The notes: a model not told the origin generated them from the sequence alone. 64,000 bases of DNA from Croceibacterium selenioxidans (GCF_018599195.1 NZ_JAHFVK010000002.1:248001-312000); one strand, 5' to 3'; positions 1 through 8,974 are shown, counted from the first letter of the stretch. A program made the numbers and translations.

Positions 1-1142
1 GCCGAATTCAGCGAGGGCGCGGCCATGAGCATCAACGCCGCCCCGATCCCGTTCATCGCGAGCGCCCACCACGGCGACGGCATGAGCGGTGCTGCGATCA
101 TGAATGGCGCTGAAGCCGTGAAGCCGATCGCCAACACACGCATGTTGGCATCCGCGTAGCCCCACTTGCGGAAGAGGTCGTTCAGCCAGACTGCACCGAA
201 CAGCGCAGGCACCGCCAGAGCAAGGCTCAGGAGGCCCGTATAAATGCCGATAGTAGCCGGGTCCCAGCCGTATGTCCGTGTGTAGAAGGCCGCGCTCCAG
301 GCGGCGGTACCGAACATGTGCATCGCGGTGAAGCAGAGCCCCACGAACATGGGACCGTATAGCCGCCAGTTCCTCGCCAGATAACGAAGGACTTCGCGCA
401 GCGTAGCACCACGTGGCTTGATGCCCATCACGGCCTCGATACTCAGCCCGCGACGTTTCGGTTCTCTGATGGTGGCCACCAGCAGCAGGACGGGGATTCC
501 GGATAAACCCGTCAGAATGAAAACGACTTGCCAGTCGCGCAAAGTGCCAAGCAGTGGAACCTCGATGGGCGGGATGCCGGCCATGAGATGGATGAACAGC
601 GCCCCAAGCAGCAAGGAGGCGGCGGTGCCCCCCTGGAAGCCGACGTTGTAGATGGCAATTGCGCGTGGAAGCTTCTCAGGGGGAAAATAGTCGGCCATCA
701 GCGAGTAGGACAAAGGTCCGCTGATCGACTCCCCGGCTCCGATGCCGAAGCGCGCAGCAAAAAAGTGCCAGAAATTCTGCGCCACCCCGCAAGCCGCGAC
801 CGCCAGGCTCCAGACCGAAACCGAGACGGCCATGAGGGTTTTTCGATTGTTGCGATCGACGAGCCGGGCGGCGGGGATGCCGATGAGCACGTAAAAGAGT
901 GAGACGGAGAATCCGAGCAGATAGCTCATTTCCATATCGGTGAGCTGCAGGTCGCGCTTCACAGGCTCGACGAGCAACGACATCACGCCGTTGTTGAGCT
1001 GTGCGCACATCTGCACCGCGGCCAGGACCCAGGCCACGTAGTAGGCATGGCTCAAATCGGGCCATGGCTCATCCTGATAGAGCGGCTTTCGGATGTCGCT
1101 CTCCGGACTGTCGAGCGGCGCCGCGGCTGCGATGTCAGTCAC
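1..1142 (-). CDS. MFS transporter, 3' end cut by the window edge
   Basis: Major facilitator superfamily permease of the inner membrane. About 380 residues are visible with no stop, so the gene continues past base 1. A soluble N-terminus of about 30 residues is followed by alternating hydrophobic segments. The A-like motif after the second helix (ARLVDRNNRKT) and the following RFGIGAGES stretch are typical of the family. The start is a GTG, chosen because AAGGAG lies 9 bases upstream; an ATG just before it is in another frame and stops at once. Only 4 bases separate it from the SnoaL-like gene upstream, so the two are probably co-transcribed. With the nearby TBDR and dioxygenase it may import an organic acid or its breakdown product. 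The substrate is unknown. Confidence 0.85.
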   Translation of the reverse strand, partial: MTDIAAAAPLDSPESDIRKPLYQDEPWPDLSHAYYVAWVLAAVQMCAQLNNGVMSLLVEPVKRDLQLTDMEMSYLLGFSVSLFYVLIGIPAARLVDRNNRKTLMAVSVSVWSLAVAACGVAQNFWHFFAARFGIGAGESISGPLSYSLMADYFPPEKLPRAIAIYNVGFQGGTAASLLLGALFIHLMAGIPPIEVPLLGTLRDWQVVFILTGLSGIPVLLLVATIREPKRRGLSIEAVMGIKPRGATLREVLRYLARNWRLYGPMFVGLCFTAMHMFGTAAWSAAFYTRTYGWDPATIGIYTGLLSLALAVPALFGAVWLNDLFRKWGYADANMRVLAIGFTASAPFMIAAPLMPSPWWALAMNGIGAALMLMAAPSLNS

Positions 1143-1146
1143 CGGA

Positions 1147-2157
1147 TCATTCTCCTTGCACTCGCCGATCGACATAGGGACCCAGGGAGCCGCCAGGCTT
1201 GCTAGCTCCGCTCCAATGCTCCGAGATCAGGCCGTCGGTTATTCGGAACATGTCGAAGACGGTCGTAGTGTAGGTCTTCCCCGGCCGGTGGGGATGAGAG
1301 TGCTCGCGTCCCGTCACCAGCACTACCCTGTCCTCTTGCGCGAGGACCGCGACTAGCGGCGCCTCGATTGAGGACTGCACGGGCGCGTCGCTGAGAGAGG
1401 CGATGCGCGATCGAAGCCCTTCCCTGCCCGAGCGGCCGTTGGGATCATGCTCCACGTAACTTTCGGCGAAGTACATATCGACCAGGTTTTCCCGACCGGC
1501 CTCGAACACCTCTCGCCAGGCATCGAAAACCAAGCGCTTATTGGCCGCTAGCTTCGGATCAGTGGCCTCCAGCATAGCCAACTGGGCTGCCCCTCGGGCG
1601 CCGGTGACGAGTTGGGGCCCACCTTGGTCCGGTGGGAGCACGCCCGGGCCGGGTTCGGCCGCTACTGAATGCCAGTGCTCAGCCAGCCGGCCATCTTCGA
1701 CCCTGAAGAGGTTGAAGTGCGTGGTGGTGTAAAGTCCATCGCCTCTCGGTTCCGGAAGCTCTTCGCGCAGAGCCATGACCACCAGATCGCCTTGCGCCAC
1801 CATGCTTACGATTGGGGGCGAGACAAGCTTTGGCACATCCCGCCGCTCGACCGCCGAAAATATCTGCTTGAAGGCCGCACGCCCTGTCGGAAGCACCGGG
1901 CTGTGCTGAATGTAGCTTTCCAACAGAAGCTGGTCGGCGGCCTCCACATGTCCGGCATTGACCACGTTGCGCCACATGTCGAACACCAGCCGTTTGTTGG
2001 CGGCAAGCACGGGATCGGGATCGTCAAGTAAGGCGAGCGGGTCAGGATGACCTGCGACCTCCGCCGGAGGTTCTCCGGCGGAGGTCGCATCGGCTGAAGT
2101 GCCGCCGAGCATTAGCAAGCAGGCGATCGCAGTGCCGACGCGCATGGCCATTCTCAA
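1147..2157 (-). CDS. Exported protein with two SnoaL-like (NTF2-fold) domains
   Basis: 336 residues: a signal-peptide-like N-terminus (hydrophobic stretch near residues 6-25), then two copies of a SnoaL-like domain, about residues 45-170 and 195-325. Both copies carry the pattern LAANKRLVFD.WR near their start, an ESY...H segment, and TYTTT..F or LYTTTHFNLF followed by D...EHWHS or D...EHW near their end. SnoaL-like folds act as small hydrolases, cyclases or ligand-binding proteins; the activity here is unknown. The TTG at 2157 has GAGG six bases upstream, but ATGs at 2151 and 2145 are possible. It lies between the TBDR gene and the MFS gene on the same strand, so a role in uptake or early processing of one substrate is a reasonable inference. 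Confidence 0.75.
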   Translation of the reverse strand: MRMAMRVGTAIACLLMLGGTSADATSAGEPPAEVAGHPDPLALLDDPDPVLAANKRLVFDMWRNVVNAGHVEAADQLLLESYIQHSPVLPTGRAAFKQIFSAVERRDVPKLVSPPIVSMVAQGDLVVMALREELPEPRGDGLYTTTHFNLFRVEDGRLAEHWHSVAAEPGPGVLPPDQGGPQLVTGARGAAQLAMLEATDPKLAANKRLVFDAWREVFEAGRENLVDMYFAESYVEHDPNGRSGREGLRSRIASLSDAPVQSSIEAPLVAVLAQEDRVVLVTGREHSHPHRPGKTYTTTVFDMFRITDGLISEHWSGASKPGGSLGPYVDRRVQGE

Positions 2158-2232
2158 CTCACGCCTCGCCCGTCACATTCTTCGCTTCCCTCGGAACGGG
2201 ATAGCATCGCTTGCCTCCTGCAGGCCGTAGGC

Positions 2233-5200
2233 TCAGAACCGCTTGCCCACTTGAAGCTGAAACACGCGGCCGAGCGGGCTTCCGTAAGTGGGGTCAAAGC
2301 GAATGGCCGTGCCCGCCAGACCCGCCTGGTTGACGACCAGCGGCGGATCGGCGTCGAACAGGTTCTGGATGCTCAGGATCACGGTGAAATTGTCGGTCAG
2401 CCAGGAACCTCGATCGTCTCCCGTGTCGAAGCCCAGTGTCAGGTCAAACGTGGTGTAAGAATCGATCTTCGAATAGCGCTCGTCCACGCCGATCGGGAGT
2501 TGATCCGGGTCGATTTCGTAAGCATTGCGAAAGTTCACGAAGGCGTTTGCGAAGACCCGCCCAATGGCGAAATCACGCTCCCATCCCACCTGGCCACGGG
2601 CCTGGAAGGTCAATGGGAAGCCCAGTTGGTTGACCTCCTCGACCAACGGCGCGCCAGGCAGTGGCGAAACCTTCCAGCCAAGCGTGTACGTTGCCACTGC
2701 ACCCAGATTCCAGGTGCCGACATCGCTATCGAACGTGTAGCCGAGATTGAAGTCGAAGCCGTCGCCCACTGTCTTGCCGGCGTTGATCCGGCGTCCGCTG
2801 ACAAGCGCGAGCACGTTGCTAGCAGGTGTCGGTGGCCCAAACAGGCCGCCCGTCTCGCCCCCGGTGTTATAGCAGGCAATCATGGAGTCGTAGAGCGCCT
2901 GCGTGGTAACCTGCTGCCCGAGAACGGCGGCGCAGGCCGGATTATCCGCCTTAATTGTGGGAAAGTTTCCGAAGAACGCTACCGGATTGTTGGCCGCAAG
3001 CTCGGGAAACAGTGCCGGATTATAGATTATCTGCGAATTGTAGATCTGCTGGTTGATGGCATTCACGCTGCCCACGTTGAAGGCGGGCGTGGAAACCTGC
3101 CCCTCGTAACTGATCCACCAGTACTTTGCCGAAACCACTAGCCCCGGCACTGAAGCGGGCGTCCAGTCGGCACCAAGCGCGTAAGTCTCGGAGGTCTCCG
3201 GCTCCAGATCGCGGTTGGCTCCCCCGATCGGTTGGTAGATCGCCCCGAACGGTACGCTCTGGCACGCGGCACAGACGTCCGACTTGATTTGCGTGCCCGA
3301 AACCATGATCGGGATGACGCCGGTCTGCGAAAACGGATCGTTGTCAGCAAGGCCCGGCGCTCGGAAAGAGGTCCCCCAGCTTCCGAAAAGCTTGAGATCT
3401 TCGATCGGCCACCAGTTCACACCGATGCGCGGGTTGGTCGTCGAACCCGCGTCGCTGTAATCGTCGTAGCGCAACGAACCGTTGACCGTGAGTTCGTAGA
3501 TACCCGGCAGGTCGGCGTCGGGACTGACGACCGGCACCAGCAGTTCGCCGAAGGCGGAAGTGATGCTGCGCGGATTGAAGTTGTTGCCGCCGAAATTGTT
3601 CTGGTTGAGCAGCGAACCTTCATACTGCTCCACCCCGACGGCCAGCTTCACCTCGCCCGCGGGCAGCGAGAAGAGCGGTCCGTCGGCGCTCGCCGAGTAG
3701 ACCTGCATCTCGTACTTGGTTCGGTTAATGAGGTTCGTGGCACGCGCCAGGATTGACGCTGCAGTCGCCCGATCGGTGCATTCGAACGCGGTAGGATCGC
3801 AGAAGAAGTTGAAGGTCGAGAAATCCGGGGCAGGTGCGCCGCCGGTCTGCGTCGTGATGGACGGCGCGTCATGCGTGCCGGCGAAGGCGGAGAGCTTGAT
3901 GGACCAGTCGTAAGGCAGCGTAATGTCGAAGCCGCCGCCATAAGTCCACGTTTCCGTCGTGCCGGTTCGTGACGGTGGACCGATGTCGTAGACAGTGCTG
4001 TAGGCGACGCCGATCGCACCCGTGGCGCAGGCTGCCACCAAGTCTGCAGGTCCGGTAACGACACCACCGGGATAGTGGCTGGGATTGCAGGGGCTGAATG
4101 GATTACTGTTGGGAATCCGCGGCAACTGGCCAAAGTTCGTCACGCGATTGCTGGTTGAAGAGTTGGGCCCGTTGATCGCGAATTCGCGGCGGACGTACAG
4201 CGCGTCGCCGAAGACGCGGAGCCAATCGGTAATGTTCTGCTCGAAATTGATCGACGCCCGGTCGGCCTCGACCTCAGGGATGACTTCGATCCCTGTCCAG
4301 GTGTTGAAGTAGTTCGGCGAGGCGGTGAGGTCTGACAACGTGAGAGCGGTGCCGTCCTGGCCGAACGGTATGCCGTAGTAGGCTCCATTCACGAAGACGT
4401 TGCCCGGCGCCGAGTACAGCGACGAAGGCGGACCGCCATAAGGGGAAAGGTCGTCGTTGTAGAGATCCGGCCGTGCCGAGGCCTCGAACGCGTCCTGGTC
4501 GGAATGCTGGAAAGAGGCGATGAAGCCCCCTTCGGCGCTTCCCCCTTCATCCCACCTTACTCCGGCGATGCCCGTGACGTACCAGCTTTCCTGCCCGTCA
4601 TTCTTGCGATAGCCGGCGTAGGCCTCGAGCGTGTCTTCCGGGCGACGCAGGATATAGTTCACGGTGCCGGCGATGGCATCGGCTCCGTAGAGCGCGGACC
4701 CCCCATCCTGCACAACGTCGATGCGCTCGATCATCTGCGGCGGGAAGTTGTCCCCGTCGAACGAGTTCATGTTGCCACCTTCGTAGGGCACACGGTGGCC
4801 GTTCACGAGGCTGAGGGTGGCACCGACCCCGAGCCCTCGGATGTTGGGCGACTTGTTGAACGAGAACGAGTTGATTGTGTTTGCCTGCTGCGCCTGACCA
4901 CCCGCGTAATTATCACCGCCGCCGAGTTTCAGGATCGAGGGAACGGTGTTGAGAATGTCAGCGGTACTCGTGAGTCCGGTTGACTGAATATCTTTCTCGT
5001 CGAGCTGCACCAAGGCGGTGCCGACAGGCGCCTCACCGGCGATGCGCGTGCCAGTGACAACGATGGTGTTCTCGGAGCCAGTCGACGCCGTGGAGCGAGC
5101 GGTTTCAGCCTCGCTTTCCGCTCGGGCATCACTGCCGTCCACCGCGGGCGCATTTTGCGCATTAGCCGGTTGGGCAAGTCCCAGAGCCGAAACACTGCCC

Positions 5201-5250
5201 ATCAAAGCAATGGCGAGGCCGCAGCGCGGCGTGAAGGAAGTAAGTGTCAT
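2233..5250 (-). CDS. TonB-dependent outer-membrane receptor
   Basis: 1005 residues. A signal peptide ends near PANAQ (residue 32). A TonB-box-like segment (NTIVVTGTRI, about 60-70) precedes a plug domain, in which IERIDVVQDGGSALYGADAI is the usual plug signature. A long beta-barrel ends in an aromatic residue (VGKRF). The length and Gly/Asn-rich loops match the large TBDRs that sphingomonads use for carbohydrates, aromatics and other bulky nutrients. The ATG at 5250 has GGAGAGGAT upstream. Downstream on the same strand, after 75 bases, are the SnoaL-like and MFS genes. It diverges from the TauD-type dioxygenase gene. No FecI/FecR pair is present, so control is probably through the shared intergenic region. 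Ligand unknown. Confidence 0.93.
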   Translation of the reverse strand: MTLTSFTPRCGLAIALMGSVSALGLAQPANAQNAPAVDGSDARAESEAETARSTASTGSENTIVVTGTRIAGEAPVGTALVQLDEKDIQSTGLTSTADILNTVPSILKLGGGDNYAGGQAQQANTINSFSFNKSPNIRGLGVGATLSLVNGHRVPYEGGNMNSFDGDNFPPQMIERIDVVQDGGSALYGADAIAGTVNYILRRPEDTLEAYAGYRKNDGQESWYVTGIAGVRWDEGGSAEGGFIASFQHSDQDAFEASARPDLYNDDLSPYGGPPSSLYSAPGNVFVNGAYYGIPFGQDGTALTLSDLTASPNYFNTWTGIEVIPEVEADRASINFEQNITDWLRVFGDALYVRREFAINGPNSSTSNRVTNFGQLPRIPNSNPFSPCNPSHYPGGVVTGPADLVAACATGAIGVAYSTVYDIGPPSRTGTTETWTYGGGFDITLPYDWSIKLSAFAGTHDAPSITTQTGGAPAPDFSTFNFFCDPTAFECTDRATAASILARATNLINRTKYEMQVYSASADGPLFSLPAGEVKLAVGVEQYEGSLLNQNNFGGNNFNPRSITSAFGELLVPVVSPDADLPGIYELTVNGSLRYDDYSDAGSTTNPRIGVNWWPIEDLKLFGSWGTSFRAPGLADNDPFSQTGVIPIMVSGTQIKSDVCAACQSVPFGAIYQPIGGANRDLEPETSETYALGADWTPASVPGLVVSAKYWWISYEGQVSTPAFNVGSVNAINQQIYNSQIIYNPALFPELAANNPVAFFGNFPTIKADNPACAAVLGQQVTTQALYDSMIACYNTGGETGGLFGPPTPASNVLALVSGRRINAGKTVGDGFDFNLGYTFDSDVGTWNLGAVATYTLGWKVSPLPGAPLVEEVNQLGFPLTFQARGQVGWERDFAIGRVFANAFVNFRNAYEIDPDQLPIGVDERYSKIDSYTTFDLTLGFDTGDDRGSWLTDNFTVILSIQNLFDADPPLVVNQAGLAGTAIRFDPTYGSPLGRVFQLQVGKRF

Positions 5251-5397
5251 GACAAACGGCTATCCTCTCCCTGTCGACCATCAGCGATGCAGACGCCCTG
5301 GAGGCGTTCATCCTCGCCAATGGGACCCGCCCGCGATTCCCACGGTGCGCATCCCTCGTCTTGTCGGCATGAGGGTCTGGTCCATTCGCACTGGAGT

Positions 5398-5415
5398 AAA
5401 ATAGTGCTGTGAATT
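5398..5415 (+). repeat. 18-bp element, copy 1 (operator candidate)
   Basis: AAAATAGTGCTGTGAATT on the plus strand. It matches the minus-strand copy at 5488-5505 at 15 of 18 positions. It lies about 148 bases upstream of the TBDR start. Its 3' half overlaps the palindrome GTGAATTCAC. Confidence 0.5.
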
Positions 5416-5487
5416 CACCACGCTCGCGGCCGAGCACGTCAGGGTATGCTCGACGAGCCTTGGCGGCCGCAAAGTCGAACACCCGCC

Positions 5488-5505
5488 AATTAACGACACT
5501 ATTTT
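5488..5505 (-). repeat. 18-bp element, copy 2 (operator candidate)
   Basis: AAAATAGTGTCGTTAATT read on the minus strand. It is inverted relative to copy 1 and 72 bases away. It lies 135 bases upstream of the dioxygenase start, nearly the same distance as copy 1 has from the TBDR gene, as expected if one regulator serves both divergent genes. Confidence 0.5.
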
Positions 5506-5640
5506 TGAAGATCGGCTCGCTTCAATTGGCATTTTGGCATCGCGGCGCTGCGCTTGGAGGTCCCCTCGGCTGTGAGCAGGCGTTGGCCACGGGAAGGATA
5601 ACCAGCGCTCGTTCGGGCGAGAAAATCAAGGGTTAGGGCG

Positions 5641-6519
5641 ATGGACATTAATCAGTTGCACCCCCGCTTTGTGGGAGAGATCGTCGGTTTGGACACCTCG
5701 GCTCCAAACCCTGAAACCGTCGAGTTCTTTGAGCAGGCCATGGCCGAATACGCGGTCTGCGTGATCCGCGATGCCAGTCTGTCGGACGAGGATCAGATCC
5801 ACTTCGCGCGCGCCTTTGGTCCACTCGAGCTGGCGCCGCCCGGACGCAAACGCATCACTGCGGGTCTCTACGACATCAGCAACCTGACCGATGATGGCGA
5901 GATCGTCCCGCCCAAACCCGACGGTGCGCAGCCGACCGACTTCGAGCTATTCCATACCGATAGCCCATTCAATTCATGGCCAACCAAGTGGTCGTTTCTG
6001 CTGGCCTATGTCACTCCACCTGAGGGTGCGGACACGCAGTATATCGACACCCGCGCGGTTTATGACGACCTATCACCGGAAATGAAGCAGCGGGTCGAGA
6101 CCCTGAAGGTCGAGCACGACTTGTTTCGCGCGTTACAACGGAACGGAGTCAAGTTCGAGGATGAGGAGATGCGCAAGAACTACCCGCGCATGACCCATCC
6201 GCTGGTGCGAACCTCGGCAAACGGAAGAAGGGCTCTGTATATGGGGTGGCATGGAGTGGCCATCCCAGGAATGCCTGATGACGATGCCCATAGGTTCCTG
6301 GACGACCTCTACCAATTCGCCACGCAGGAGAAATATATCTACTCTCACAAGTGGCGGCCAGGCGACATGGTTGTGTGGGACAATCGCTGTACCATGCACA
6401 GCGCAACCTCATTCGAACGCTATCGTTACAAGCGGGATCTGCGCAGAGCGACCATCAACGAATATGGTCCAGAAGTCTCGGCCATTGAGGCCAACAGAAC
6501 GGAACCCCAGCCTGCATAA
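5641..6519 (+). CDS. TauD/TfdA-family Fe(II)/2-oxoglutarate dioxygenase
   Basis: 292 residues, the usual length for the family. It should hydroxylate an organic substrate using O2, Fe(II) and 2-oxoglutarate, in the cytoplasm. The iron triad is complete: H105 and D107 in FHTDSPF, and H253 in DNRCTMHSAT. Arginines in KRDLRRATI (265-269) fit the 2-oxoglutarate carboxylate site. Family members act on taurine, 2,4-D, alkyl sulfates and many other carboxylates or sulfonates, so the fold does not fix the substrate. Being divergent from a TBDR/SnoaL/MFS set suggests it starts breakdown of the compound those proteins import. A second, clearly different paralogue lies at 59716-60666. Confidence 0.9.
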   Translation: MDINQLHPRFVGEIVGLDTSAPNPETVEFFEQAMAEYAVCVIRDASLSDEDQIHFARAFGPLELAPPGRKRITAGLYDISNLTDDGEIVPPKPDGAQPTDFELFHTDSPFNSWPTKWSFLLAYVTPPEGADTQYIDTRAVYDDLSPEMKQRVETLKVEHDLFRALQRNGVKFEDEEMRKNYPRMTHPLVRTSANGRRALYMGWHGVAIPGMPDDDAHRFLDDLYQFATQEKYIYSHKWRPGDMVVWDNRCTMHSATSFERYRYKRDLRRATINEYGPEVSAIEANRTEPQPA

Positions 6520-6569
6520 TAGCTAAGTTGGGGTCGCTCCGCTGTCGGCCACAGTTGTCCATCTACTGG

Positions 6570-6601
6570 AATGCGCCGGTACGGGGAGGTCCCGGCGCAT
6601 T
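6570..6601. terminator. Stem-loop between convergent genes
   Basis: A perfect 10-bp inverted repeat, AATGCGCCGG and CCGGCGCATT, with a 12-base loop. It lies between the stop codons of the dioxygenase and UrcA genes. It has no T-run on either strand, so it may act as a bidirectional transcript end or mRNA 3' stabiliser rather than a classical terminator. Confidence 0.5.
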
Positions 6602-6620
6602 GCAAGCATCCCATCGCCGA

Positions 6621-6932
6621 TCAACGGCTGTTACTGAGGGCCAAGGTTCGACTCGTGTTGGTAAGTCGCGCGACTTCGAGAGTTACCGACGCCTGGGTTT
6701 CCCGAACGCAACGCTCATGGTCGACGCCATCCTGCACGCGGCGCACTTCGGCCTTGCCGCAAATTTGCTTGGCGGCTGCTTCAATGCGCCCCTCCAGGGT
6801 GGCCATACCTTCCGGGCTGTTCAAGTTGAGGTCTGCATATTGCACTCGGATCGAGCGGGTCTCGGCCGAAGCTGGTGCGGTACTTATGGCCAACGTAAAG
6901 GTGACCAGGGCCGGTAAGATGATGTTACGCAT
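6621..6932 (-). CDS. UrcA-family periplasmic protein
   Basis: 103 residues from the ATG at 6932, chosen because GAAGGA lies just upstream and a signal peptide follows at once (ending near PASAE, residue 24). The mature part has the UrcA signature: VQYADLNL near the start, then an ALE-like helix with AAAKQICG, and a second cysteine (HERC) later. The two cysteines could form a disulfide. UrcA proteins are small, exported and of unknown function, and are common in sphingomonads and Caulobacter. It is convergent with the dioxygenase gene and divergent from the TPR regulator. Confidence 0.8.
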   Translation of the reverse strand: MRNIILPALVTFTLAISTAPASAETRSIRVQYADLNLNSPEGMATLEGRIEAAAKQICGKAEVRRVQDGVDHERCVRETQASVTLEVARLTNTSRTLALSNSR

Positions 6933-7056
6933 GTCAGTCGTCCTTCTCGAGCTGAGAGACGGCCGTGGCCGCCGCATTTCCTCGGGGGCGCTTTGGTAGG
7001 AGAAGCGCTCCGTCGGCCTGTTGGGTGTAGGACGAGCGGACTTCAGGCTCCTTGGC

Positions 7057-7089
7057 GGTTCCGTGAAGGTTCGCTGAAGTTTTCCTGAA
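7057..7089 (+). promoter_or_regulatory. Three 11-bp tandem repeats, likely regulator binding site
   Basis: GGTTCCGTGAA, GGTTCGCTGAA and GTTTTCCTGAA follow each other with an exact 11-bp period. A weaker fourth unit (GGCTCCTTGGC) can be placed just before them at 7046. OmpR/PhoB-type winged-helix proteins commonly bind head-to-tail direct repeats with this spacing, and a gene with that domain starts 125 bases downstream. The rest of the 281-base gap between the UrcA gene and that regulator shows nothing else I can name. Confidence 0.55.
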
Positions 7090-7213
7090 AGCTTGTGGCG
7101 TATTTGGACGGATTGACGTCCACTTCTGGCCTTCCGGAAGGCCCAGCTTTCTCCTCATCAAGCCAAGCGACCTATGGTAACCTCTCGCCGCCGATAGTCC
7201 GGGGGACGAACGT

Positions 7214-8974
7214 TTGGACGAGGTTCGACTTGGATCCCGAATGCTCCAGCCGCACCGGCAATTGCTTGTCGGCGGTCGCCGTGAGCCTCTCGGCAAGCGC
7301 GCGCTGGACGTCTTGTCGGTTCTGGCCGAAGCTCAGGGCGCAATCGTTACTAAAGACGAACTGCTCGAAGCAGTCTGGCCCGGCATCGTCGTCGAAGAGA
7401 ACGCACTCCAGGTTCACATGGTAGCCGTTCGCAAGGCCCTGGGTCCCGAGGCTCATCGACTCAAGACCATCCGCAGCATTGGCTATGAGCTTGAATTAGA
7501 CGCAAGCGGGTTTGCGGCGAAGTCAAACGTCGTGCCCGTGCCGCATGAGCCGCGTCTGGGCCAACACGAACATCGCATTCCAGTGATATTGCGGACGTTG
7601 GCAGCAAGCGGGAGCAGTGATCAGACCGGAGCGGCACTTGCCAACGGAATTACCGACGAGCTGATCGTCAGGCTTCGGCGAATGCCCGAACTACGGATCG
7701 GCACCGCAGATCCTGAAGGCAAGGTCGGCACAAACGTCTTCGAAAACGCCTACATCATCGACGGAACCCTACGCAGCAACGGCGACCGCCTGCGGGTGGC
7801 CGCAAGGCTGTCGAGTTCTAAGGGCGAGATTCTGTGGTCGCAGACCTTCGATCATCGGTTGGTCGACTTGTTCGACGTGCAAGAGCAAATCGCGGCGTCG
7901 ATAGCTGACGCACTTAGCGTCTCCTTCGATGTGGGTGCGAATTCTGCCGAATACGGTGGTACCGATGACCCCGAAGCATTCGCTGCCTACCTGCAATTCA
8001 GGGTGCATCAGCTTCATCCAGATCAGGCCGTCCCAATGCGCTACCTCGAGCGGGCCATTTCGATCGATCCTGCCTACATCAAGGCACTGGGCGCGATGTC
8101 CACGTCTTACGGAATCCGCGCAGCCCATGCTGTGTCGAGGAAGCAGGCGCTGGAACTGCTGCTTGAGCAGGACAAGTCCACTCAACGCGCGGTCGCCGCT
8201 AACCCGAGCCTGTGGGTCGGACATGTCGCGCGCGGCTGGTACTATAACAATCGGCGAGACTTCCGCTCATGTGAGAAGAGCATGCAACTCGCCGCCCAGC
8301 TCGACAAAGGTAACGACCCTGAGTTGCCCAAGCTCCTGGCACTTTACTCCTTCAGTGTCGGACGAACAAAGAAGGGCCTCGCCTTTCTGGACTCGGCGGC
8401 TCTCATTGACCCGATATATCGGCACGATCCGGCGCTCGTCTGGGGTTTGCTGCAATCGGAACAGTATGACGAAGCTGTCGAGCTCTACGGCAGGTTGGCA
8501 GCAAGCGAGCCAGGCCGCCATCTGGCATTCGCGTCTTACGCATTCTGGGCTCAGCTCTGCCTGGGAGATGAACGGACTGCAATCCAATTTGCTCGCCAGC
8601 AAGGCATTGGTACAGGCGATGATCTTCTGGCTTTCAAAGCGGACGAGACTCTGCTCGCGATGCCTTCGGCGAAGGTCAAACAATGGGCGACCAGCCAATA
8701 TGGAGACGGTGGCCATTTTCAGCTGGTCAACGCCGCTCTCTACGCTGGGTACTGTAAACACCCCGAGCTCGCGATGAACTTGATGCAGCTGGCTCTGGAC
8801 AGACCCGGCAACTATGCGGTTTCTACGTTTTGGAATCCGGCCATGGCCGAAGCGCGAAAGACCGATGCCTTTGGGCGGCTTGTAACCGAACTTGGCCTGG
8901 AGACGTTGTGGCGCGAAAGCGGGGACTGGGGCGATTTCTGCCAGCCGAGAGCGGCAGGTATTCAGACCAAGTGA
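7214..8974 (+). CDS. Winged-helix (OmpR-type) regulator with TolB-like and TPR regions
   Basis: 586 residues. Residues 1-95 form a CadC/OmpR-type winged helix (GKRALDVLSVL, TKDELLEAVWPGIVVEENAL, RSIGYELEL). Residues about 105-235 resemble the TolB-like/adenylyl-cyclase-associated region (ALANGITDELI, IIDGTLRSNGDRLRVAARL). The rest is alpha-helical with TPR-like repeats. No transmembrane segment separates the parts, so it should be a cytoplasmic one-component regulator. The start is TTG with GGGGGA upstream; the winged helix needs residues before the next ATG at 7241. The 11-bp tandem repeats in its upstream region are probable binding sites, implying autoregulation and perhaps control of the UrcA gene. 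Confidence 0.8.
   Translation: MDEVRLGSRMLQPHRQLLVGGRREPLGKRALDVLSVLAEAQGAIVTKDELLEAVWPGIVVEENALQVHMVAVRKALGPEAHRLKTIRSIGYELELDASGFAAKSNVVPVPHEPRLGQHEHRIPVILRTLAASGSSDQTGAALANGITDELIVRLRRMPELRIGTADPEGKVGTNVFENAYIIDGTLRSNGDRLRVAARLSSSKGEILWSQTFDHRLVDLFDVQEQIAASIADALSVSFDVGANSAEYGGTDDPEAFAAYLQFRVHQLHPDQAVPMRYLERAISIDPAYIKALGAMSTSYGIRAAHAVSRKQALELLLEQDKSTQRAVAANPSLWVGHVARGWYYNNRRDFRSCEKSMQLAAQLDKGNDPELPKLLALYSFSVGRTKKGLAFLDSAALIDPIYRHDPALVWGLLQSEQYDEAVELYGRLAASEPGRHLAFASYAFWAQLCLGDERTAIQFARQQGIGTGDDLLAFKADETLLAMPSAKVKQWATSQYGDGGHFQLVNAALYAGYCKHPELAMNLMQLALDRPGNYAVSTFWNPAMAEARKTDAFGRLVTELGLETLWRESGDWGDFCQPRAAGIQTK

Larger units (their letters stand above)
5251..5640. promoter_or_regulatory. Divergent control region between TBDR and dioxygenase genes
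   Basis: This 390-base gap holds no convincing gene. It separates two divergent genes and so must carry both promoters. It contains two inverted copies of an 18-bp element (5398-5415 and 5488-5505), listed separately, and a perfect 10-bp palindrome GTGAATTCAC at 5409-5418 overlapping the first copy. I could not place a confident -35/-10 pair for either gene. Confidence 0.5.
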
